This document shows, one piece after another, positions 59,368 to 64,000 of a stretch of DNA of 64,000 nucleotides. Made by a program: the position numbers and the translations under genes. The notes below the pieces were generated by a model. The model saw nothing but the letters and a program-made list of their open reading frames with translations, was not told where the DNA came from and ran no database searches. Origin of the DNA: Bordetella pertussis 18323 (GTDB taxonomy: Bacteria > Pseudomonadota > Gammaproteobacteria > Burkholderiales > Burkholderiaceae_B); the NCBI RefSeq assembly GCF_000306945.1, contig NC_018518.1, forward strand, positions 1,550,001-1,614,000, given 5' to 3'. Each line of letters begins with the position of its first letter. Position 1 is the first letter of the stretch.

Positions 59368-60375
59368 ATGAAGCTCAAGATGTTGGCCGCGGCCTGCGCC
59401 GCGGCGGCGGTGTCGTTGCTTACGCCGGCCTCGGCCGTCCATGCCCAGGGCAAGCCCGCCAAGGTGCTCAAGCTGGCGCATGGCGCCACGGAGAACCAGG
59501 CGGTGGGCATGGCCTTCCTCAAGTTCGCCGAGCTGGTCAAGGAGAAGTCCGGCGGCACGCTGGCCATCGAGACCCACCTGGCCGGCTCGCTGTACAACGA
59601 GCGCACCTCCATCGAGGCGGTGCTCAATGGCGCGGTGGACCTGGGCGGCGGCTCGAACGCCAACTGGGGGGCGTTCACCCGCACGCTGATTTTCATGGAC
59701 CTGCCGTACGTGTTCAAGGACGAGGCGGCGTTCGAGAAGGCCATGGCGGGCCAGGTCGGCGAGGAAATCCGCCAGCGCTTCGAGCGCGACGGCTTCAAGC
59801 TGCTGATGCTGCTGAACAACGGCGGCTTTCGCCATGTCGTCAATACCAAGAAGCAGCTCAAGGTGCCGGGCGACCTGGCGGGCCTGAAGATCTGCACCAC
59901 GGCGTCCCCGGTCGAAATCGCCATGTTCAAGAACTGGGGCGCCATTCCCACATCGGTGGACTGGGCCGAGGTTTACAACGCCCTGAGCTCTGGGGTGGTG
60001 GACGGCGAGTTCGTGATGCCGACCTGGCTGGCGACGGCCAAGCACTACGAAGTGCTCAAGTACGCCACCGCCAACGACGCGGTGATCGGCGTGCAGACCC
60101 TGGTGATGCGCAAGGACCGGTTCGCCAAGCTGCCGGCCGAAAGCCAGCAGGCCATCCTGGAGGCGTCCCGCGAGGCCGAGGCATACGGCAACCGGATCGA
60201 CCATGACATGGCGGCCAAGGCCCTGGCCTATGCGGAAAGCCAGGGGGTGAAGGTCTACCATCCGAGCGCCGAGGAAATGACGCAGTGGCGCACGACCGGC
60301 CAGCAGATCTGGAAGCAGTTCGAGGGCCAGCTGGACAAGACACTGTTCCAGCAAGTCCTGGATGCGCAGAAGTAG
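59368..60375 (+). CDS. dctP: TRAP transporter solute-binding protein (DctP type)
   Basis: The 335-residue periplasmic protein has a Sec signal (MKLKMLAAACAAAAVSLLTP, cut after VHA) and the DctP fold: LKLAHGATENQAVGMAFLKF, ERTSIEAVLNGAVDLG, LMLLNNGGFRHVVNTKKQL and LKICTTASPVEIAMFKNWG. The Arg of the carboxylate-binding pocket is expected in the GFRHVVN segment. It delivers an organic acid to DctQM. AGGAGA precedes the ATG. It is intact. Confidence 0.92.
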   Translation: MKLKMLAAACAAAAVSLLTPASAVHAQGKPAKVLKLAHGATENQAVGMAFLKFAELVKEKSGGTLAIETHLAGSLYNERTSIEAVLNGAVDLGGGSNANWGAFTRTLIFMDLPYVFKDEAAFEKAMAGQVGEEIRQRFERDGFKLLMLLNNGGFRHVVNTKKQLKVPGDLAGLKICTTASPVEIAMFKNWGAIPTSVDWAEVYNALSSGVVDGEFVMPTWLATAKHYEVLKYATANDAVIGVQTLVMRKDRFAKLPAESQQAILEASREAEAYGNRIDHDMAAKALAYAESQGVKVYHPSAEEMTQWRTTGQQIWKQFEGQLDKTLFQQVLDAQK

Positions 60376-60416
60376 CGCCTGGCCCGCCAGGCCTTGCCCA
60401 GGCATCCCGCCGGGGC

Positions 60417-60446
60417 GCCGCGGCATGCGATCCGGCATGCCGCGGC
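60417..60446 (+). promoter_or_regulatory. Perfect hairpin between dctP and dctQ
   Basis: GCCGCGGCATGC pairs with GCATGCCGCGGC, 12 bp without mismatch, around a 6-base loop. There is no T-run. Hairpins after binding-protein genes commonly protect the upstream mRNA or lower read-through, giving more binding protein than membrane subunits. Confidence 0.65.
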
Positions 60447-60477
60447 CGGCCCAGACCGCTGACGAGGAGACAAAACC

Positions 60478-61035
60478 ATGGCTGAACTGTCCGAACGACG
60501 GGAGTACCGAACCATGAACCGCAAACAGGGCGCCGCCGCGCTGACCACCAGGGTGCTGGTCGGATTGCCCAGGATGGTGCTGGCGGGCCTGCTGGCACTG
60601 CTGATCATTTTCCTGGTGATGTCCGTCATCAGCCGCTATTTCATGCAACTGGGCACGCCATGGTCCGATGAGTTCGCCCGGATCCTGTTTGCCTGGATCG
60701 TGATGGTGGGCTTTGCCGTTGCCGTGCAGCAGCGCGCCAACGTGGCCGTCGACATCCTGGTCGAACAGGCCGGGCCGCGCATGAAGCGCGCCCTCTACAT
60801 CCTGCAGGACGCACTGATCCTGGTGTTTTCGGTGGTGTTCACCTACGCCGCCTACCAGACCGTGCAATTCGCAAGCATCCAGACGCTGCCCGGCCTGGGC
60901 ATCACGATAGGCTGGCTGTACAGCAGCTGCGTGGCCGCCGGGGTGCTGATGGTGGTCTACGCCACCCTGATGCTCATCCAGACGCTGCGGGGCCAGCGCC
61001 AGCCGCCCCATTACGAGGCCGGCGGAGATCTCTGA
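60478..61035 (+). CDS. dctQ: TRAP transporter small membrane subunit (DctQ type)
   Basis: This 185-residue protein has four predicted membrane helices (about residues 30-53, 65-86, 102-124 and 141-165) and the family segment VISRYFMQLGTPWSDEFARI, in which W-S-D-E is typical. I chose the ATG at 60478 because GAGGAG lies 8 bases upstream; an ATG 12 codons later is possible. It pairs with DctM. Confidence 0.9.
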   Translation: MAELSERREYRTMNRKQGAAALTTRVLVGLPRMVLAGLLALLIIFLVMSVISRYFMQLGTPWSDEFARILFAWIVMVGFAVAVQQRANVAVDILVEQAGPRMKRALYILQDALILVFSVVFTYAAYQTVQFASIQTLPGLGITIGWLYSSCVAAGVLMVVYATLMLIQTLRGQRQPPHYEAGGDL

Positions 61036-61052
61036 TCCCCGGAGGACATCCT

Positions 61053-62339
61053 ATGACTATCGCCATTCTCTCGTTCTCCTTCGTACTGCTGGTACTGGTC
61101 GGCATGCCGATCAGTTTCGCCATGGGCATTTCGTCGCTGCTGGCGATGCTCTACCAGAGCGACCTGCCCATCAACCTGCTGGTGCACCGCACCGTGATGG
61201 GCATCGATTCGTTCGTCCTGCTGGCCATTCCGCTGTTCATCTTCGCCGGCTCCATCATGGAGCAGGGCGGCATCTCCGAGCGGCTGGTCCGTTTCGCCTA
61301 TACTTTGCTCGGCCGCTTTCGCGGCGGCCTGCCCATGGTGGTGGTGGGGTCCACCATGCTGCAGTCCGGCATTTCGGGCTCGACCGTCGCGGACGTTTCC
61401 GCGATGTCGGCGATGACCCTCAAGCCGCTAGAGAACGAAGGCTATCCACGCCCGTACAGCCTGTCGGTGATCGGCGCATCGTGCGCGTTCTCCATCCTCA
61501 TCCCGCCCTGCATCCTGATGGTGGTCGTGGCAGCCGTGGCCAATACCTCGGTGGTCGCCGTGTTCGCCGCGGGCGTGGTGCCGGCCGTCGTCATCGGCCT
61601 GATGTTCTTCGCCTTCATCCACATCCAGGCACGCCTGCAGAACATGCCGCGCGGCGAAGCCTACTCGTTCGTGGCCATCCTCAAGGGCCTGAAGGACGCG
61701 CTGTTCGCGCTGGGCGTGCCCATCCTCATCTTCGGCGGCATACGCATGGGCGTGGCCACCGTCACCGAGATGGCGGCCTTCGCCGTGGTGTACTCGCTGC
61801 TGGTGGGCGGGCTGGTCTACCGCCGGCTGAGCTGGCGCGGCATCTACCAGGCGCTGGTCGACACCTGCGTGGCGACCGGCGTGATCTGCCTGCTGATGGG
61901 GTTCGCCATGATCTTCGGCTACCTGCTGGCGACCGAAGGGGTGCCGGGCGCGGTGGCGCAATGGATACGCGACAACCACATCAGCCCCTGGGGCGTCATG
62001 CTGATCACGGCGCTGATCTTCGTGTTCATCGGCGCGGTGCTCGAGGGCGCGCCCGCCGTGCTGATCTTCGTGCCCATCCTGCTGCCCGTGGTGCGCGAGC
62101 TGGGCATCGACGTGGTGCATTGGCTGACCGTCGTGGTGCTGGCCTCGGGCATCGGGCTGTTCGTGCCGCCCACCGGGCTGGCGGTGCTGGTGGCATGCAG
62201 CGTGGGACGGGTCAGCATGCAGGCCATCATCCGGCCGCTGATTCCCTTCCTGCTGCTGCTTCTGGCCGGCCTGGCGGTGATCATGGCCTTTCCGGTCATC
62301 TCGATCGGCCTGCCGCGCGCCATGGGCATTCCGTGGTAG
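61053..62339 (+). CDS. dctM: TRAP transporter large permease subunit (DctM type)
   Basis: The 428-residue protein has about 12 hydrophobic helices and DctM motifs including LLAIPLFIFAGSIMEQGGIS, SGSTVADVSAMSAMTLKPLE and IGLFVPPTGLAVLVACSVG. It forms the sodium-driven channel with DctQ. AGGAC precedes the ATG. It is intact. Confidence 0.93.
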   Translation: MTIAILSFSFVLLVLVGMPISFAMGISSLLAMLYQSDLPINLLVHRTVMGIDSFVLLAIPLFIFAGSIMEQGGISERLVRFAYTLLGRFRGGLPMVVVGSTMLQSGISGSTVADVSAMSAMTLKPLENEGYPRPYSLSVIGASCAFSILIPPCILMVVVAAVANTSVVAVFAAGVVPAVVIGLMFFAFIHIQARLQNMPRGEAYSFVAILKGLKDALFALGVPILIFGGIRMGVATVTEMAAFAVVYSLLVGGLVYRRLSWRGIYQALVDTCVATGVICLLMGFAMIFGYLLATEGVPGAVAQWIRDNHISPWGVMLITALIFVFIGAVLEGAPAVLIFVPILLPVVRELGIDVVHWLTVVVLASGIGLFVPPTGLAVLVACSVGRVSMQAIIRPLIPFLLLLLAGLAVIMAFPVISIGLPRAMGIPW

Positions 62340-62351
62340 GGCGCCGCGGCC

Positions 62352-63479
62352 ATGCGCGCGGCTGATCCGGACAGCCCCTACAGCTGGGCGGTGGCGGCGG
62401 CCACGCTGGTGCTGGCCTCGCTCAGCTTCGGCGCCGCCAATTCGCTGCCCATGCTGTTTCCCGAGCTCTCGGCCGAGTTCGGCTGGGACGGCGGCAGCGT
62501 GGCCTCGCTGTATGGCGCCACCATGGCCGGCGCGGCGGTGTCGTCCTTGCTGATGGGGCGGCTGCTCGATCGCATCGGCTTCTTTCCGATCGGCGTGGTG
62601 GCGACGCTGGCGATGTGCGGCGGGATGGCGCTGGCCAGCGTGGCGACGGCGCGCTGGCAGTTCTACCTGATCTACGCGGTGCTCATAGGCGGCCTGCTGG
62701 TGCCGCCGCTGCTGCGCGCCGTCAGCGGCGGGCACGGCTGGCGCGACGCGCTGCTGGCCTACGCGGCCGTCGCGGTGGTCGCGATGCTGGCCGCCATGGC
62801 GCTGTACATGCCGCGCCCGCCGGTCGGCCTGGGCAGGCCCCGGTCGCTGGCCGGCCCGCCTGCCGGCGCGGCCGCGCCGGATGCCGGCCGGCTGATCGTG
62901 TGGCTGGCGCTGGCGCTGCTCCTGGCCAATTCGGCCGCGGCGGGCGTGGCCTCGCACCTGGTTTCGTACGGCGCGCAGGCCGGCCTGTCGCCGGTGCGCG
63001 CGGGCGCCCTGATGTCGGCGCACTACGGGCTGGTGCTGGTCGCCCGGCTGGCGATCGGCTATTCGCTCGACCGCCTGGACAAGTACGCCGTGCTGCTGGT
63101 GACCACCGCCATCCAGATCGTGGGCGCGCTGCTGCTGCAGTTCACCGACTCCATCGCCATGGTGGTGGCCGGCGCGGCCGCCATCGGCATCGGCTTCGGC
63201 GGCTACTACCCGGCCTACGGCGCGCTGGTGCAGGGCCATTATCCCAAGGAGCAGGTCGGCCGGCGCCTGACCGAGCTGTATCTGGCCAGCTTCGTTGCGG
63301 CCGGCTTCGGAACCTGGCTGGTGGGCACGCTGTTCGATCTGCGCGGCGACCGTTTCGACCTGGCTTTCTTTGCCGCCTTGCTGCTGAGCGTGCTGGCGCT
63401 GGGCATCGTGCTGGCGTGCAAGTCCCGCATTGCCGGGCACGGCGGCGCGAAGCGGCTGGCGCTGCCCGCGCAACGCTAG
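62352..63479 (+). CDS. MFS transporter, possibly lacking one helix
   Basis: This 375-residue major facilitator protein belongs to the group of oxalate/formate and monocarboxylate antiporter-like carriers. Visible are SLSFGAANSLPMLFPELSAE, the loop 2-3 motif GRLLDRIGFFPIG, and C-terminal-half helices with GYSLDRLDKYAVLL. Relatives are about 400-425 residues. Around residues 112-120 helix 4 (YLIYAVLIGG) runs straight into LLVPPLLRAVSGGHGWRDAL, so helix 5 and its loop (about 40-45 residues) appear absent, without a frameshift. It may be non-functional. It lies 12 bp after dctM. Confidence 0.78.
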   Translation: MRAADPDSPYSWAVAAATLVLASLSFGAANSLPMLFPELSAEFGWDGGSVASLYGATMAGAAVSSLLMGRLLDRIGFFPIGVVATLAMCGGMALASVATARWQFYLIYAVLIGGLLVPPLLRAVSGGHGWRDALLAYAAVAVVAMLAAMALYMPRPPVGLGRPRSLAGPPAGAAAPDAGRLIVWLALALLLANSAAAGVASHLVSYGAQAGLSPVRAGALMSAHYGLVLVARLAIGYSLDRLDKYAVLLVTTAIQIVGALLLQFTDSIAMVVAGAAAIGIGFGGYYPAYGALVQGHYPKEQVGRRLTELYLASFVAAGFGTWLVGTLFDLRGDRFDLAFFAALLLSVLALGIVLACKSRIAGHGGAKRLALPAQR

Positions 63480-63480
63480 G

Positions 63481-63507
63481 CCGCGGGAACAACAGCTGTT
63501 CCCGCGG
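63481..63507. terminator. Palindromic putative terminator after the MFS gene
   Basis: CCGCGGGAACA pairs perfectly with TGTTCCCGCGG around a 5-base loop, starting 1 bp after the MFS stop. There is no clear T-run. It marks the likely end of the catabolic cluster transcript. Confidence 0.6.
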
Positions 63508-63579
63508 TGGGCTTGCGCCGCAGGCGGCGCGCGCGGCACGATCGCTTCCACGTCGCACGACAGGCACGGGAGGCCAGCC

Positions 63580-64000
63580 ATGGAGCAGCAGCACACCATC
63601 GTCATCATCGGCGCCGGGCAGGCCGGCGGCTGGGCCGCGCGGACGCTGCGCGCCGAGGGCTATGCCGGCCGCGTGCTGCTGTGCGGCGACGAAACCGCGC
63701 CGCCCTACGAGCGGCCGCCCTTGTCCAAGGAGCAACTGGCGGCGCAGGCGCCGGCCTTGCCCAGCCTGATGGACGCAGCGCAGCTGGCCGAACTGCATAT
63801 CGACTGGCTCGGTGGCGCGGCCGCCACGCGGATCGACCGCGCCGGCCGCCAGGTGCTGCTGGGCGACGGGCAGGCGCTGCGCTACGACGCGCTGATCCTG
63901 TGCACCGGCGGGCGGCCCAGGCTGCCGCCGCTGCCCGGCGTGGACCTGCCCTGCGTCCATACCTTGCGTACCATCGACGATGCCGCCCGCCTGCGCGCGG
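63580..64000 (+). CDS. Ferredoxin/rubredoxin-type NAD(P)H reductase, N-terminal part
   Basis: The frame opens at the ATG at 63580 (GGGAGG upstream) and runs off the window after 140 residues. The FAD-binding motif IVIIGAGQAGGWAARTLRAE, PPYERPPLSKEQLA and YDALILCTGGRPRLPP are typical of FAD-dependent ferredoxin reductases that serve Rieske oxygenases. Its partner genes, if any, lie beyond the window. Confidence 0.86.
   Translation, partial: MEQQHTIVIIGAGQAGGWAARTLRAEGYAGRVLLCGDETAPPYERPPLSKEQLAAQAPALPSLMDAAQLAELHIDWLGGAAATRIDRAGRQVLLGDGQALRYDALILCTGGRPRLPPLPGVDLPCVHTLRTIDDAARLRA

Overview
The window is GC-rich proteobacterial DNA that reads as Bordetella pertussis. It holds five near-identical 1,043-bp IS481 copies, one IS110-family element of the IS1663 type, and Bordetella-like flagellar/chemotaxis and metabolic genes, many of them freshly broken. 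The species call rests on recognising these elements and gene orders, not on a database search; the strain cannot be told.

Layout. (1) 1-16332, minus strand: a glycogen/trehalose (GlgE-pathway) operon in the order glgE, treS-maltokinase, glgB, glgX, treZ, malQ, treY, with overlapping or nearly abutting genes. glgE is frameshifted and loses its 5' end at an IS481; treS and treZ are split by IS481; malQ has an N-terminal frameshift and a large internal deletion; glgB and glgX look intact; treY runs off the window. (2) 16333-17375: an IS481 whose flanks do not match, so it marks a rearrangement joining the glycogen operon to the flagellar region. (3) 17679-29499: fliA (minus), then flhD-flhC-motA-motB-cheY-like-cheA-cheW-mcp-cheR-cheB-cheY-cheZ on the plus strand. 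The cheY-like gene has a nonsense codon and cheR a 2-bp frameshift. (4) 29532-30743: an IS110/IS1663-type element inserted in the palindromic terminator between cheZ and a convergent P-type ATPase gene. Its non-coding end has the layout of a bridge RNA whose guides match the occupied site and the element's own ends. (5) 30755-36486: a Cd/Zn/Pb-type ATPase and divergent CadR-like regulator with a MerR-type operator, an IS481 placed exactly at shared stop codons, and a multidrug-type ABC exporter. (6) 36885-43020: tpm, three lipoproteins, a YcgR/PilZ protein, outer-membrane phospholipase A, a frameshifted aldehyde dehydrogenase, tRNA-Arg(TCT) and a terminator. (7) 43211-46107: an HD-GYP gene frameshifted in an 8-bp tandem repeat. 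(8) 46331-63479: a catabolic cluster with a GntR/UTRA regulator, MmgE/PrpD protein, two biotin carriers, one biotin carboxylase, two different carboxyltransferases (one split by IS481), a two-subunit acyl-CoA synthetase, amidohydrolase, PRISE-type reductase, a DctPQM TRAP transporter and an MFS protein. A ferredoxin-reductase-like gene begins at the right edge.

How it works together. The first operon would interconvert glycogen and trehalose and is now largely inactivated. The second block is the master regulator, motor and chemotaxis pathway of a motile ancestor, with at least two broken parts. The last cluster looks like uptake, CoA activation and biotin-dependent (trans)carboxylation of an unknown organic acid. 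Damage comes from IS481 insertion at CTAG, small indels in GC-rich short repeats, and point nonsense changes.
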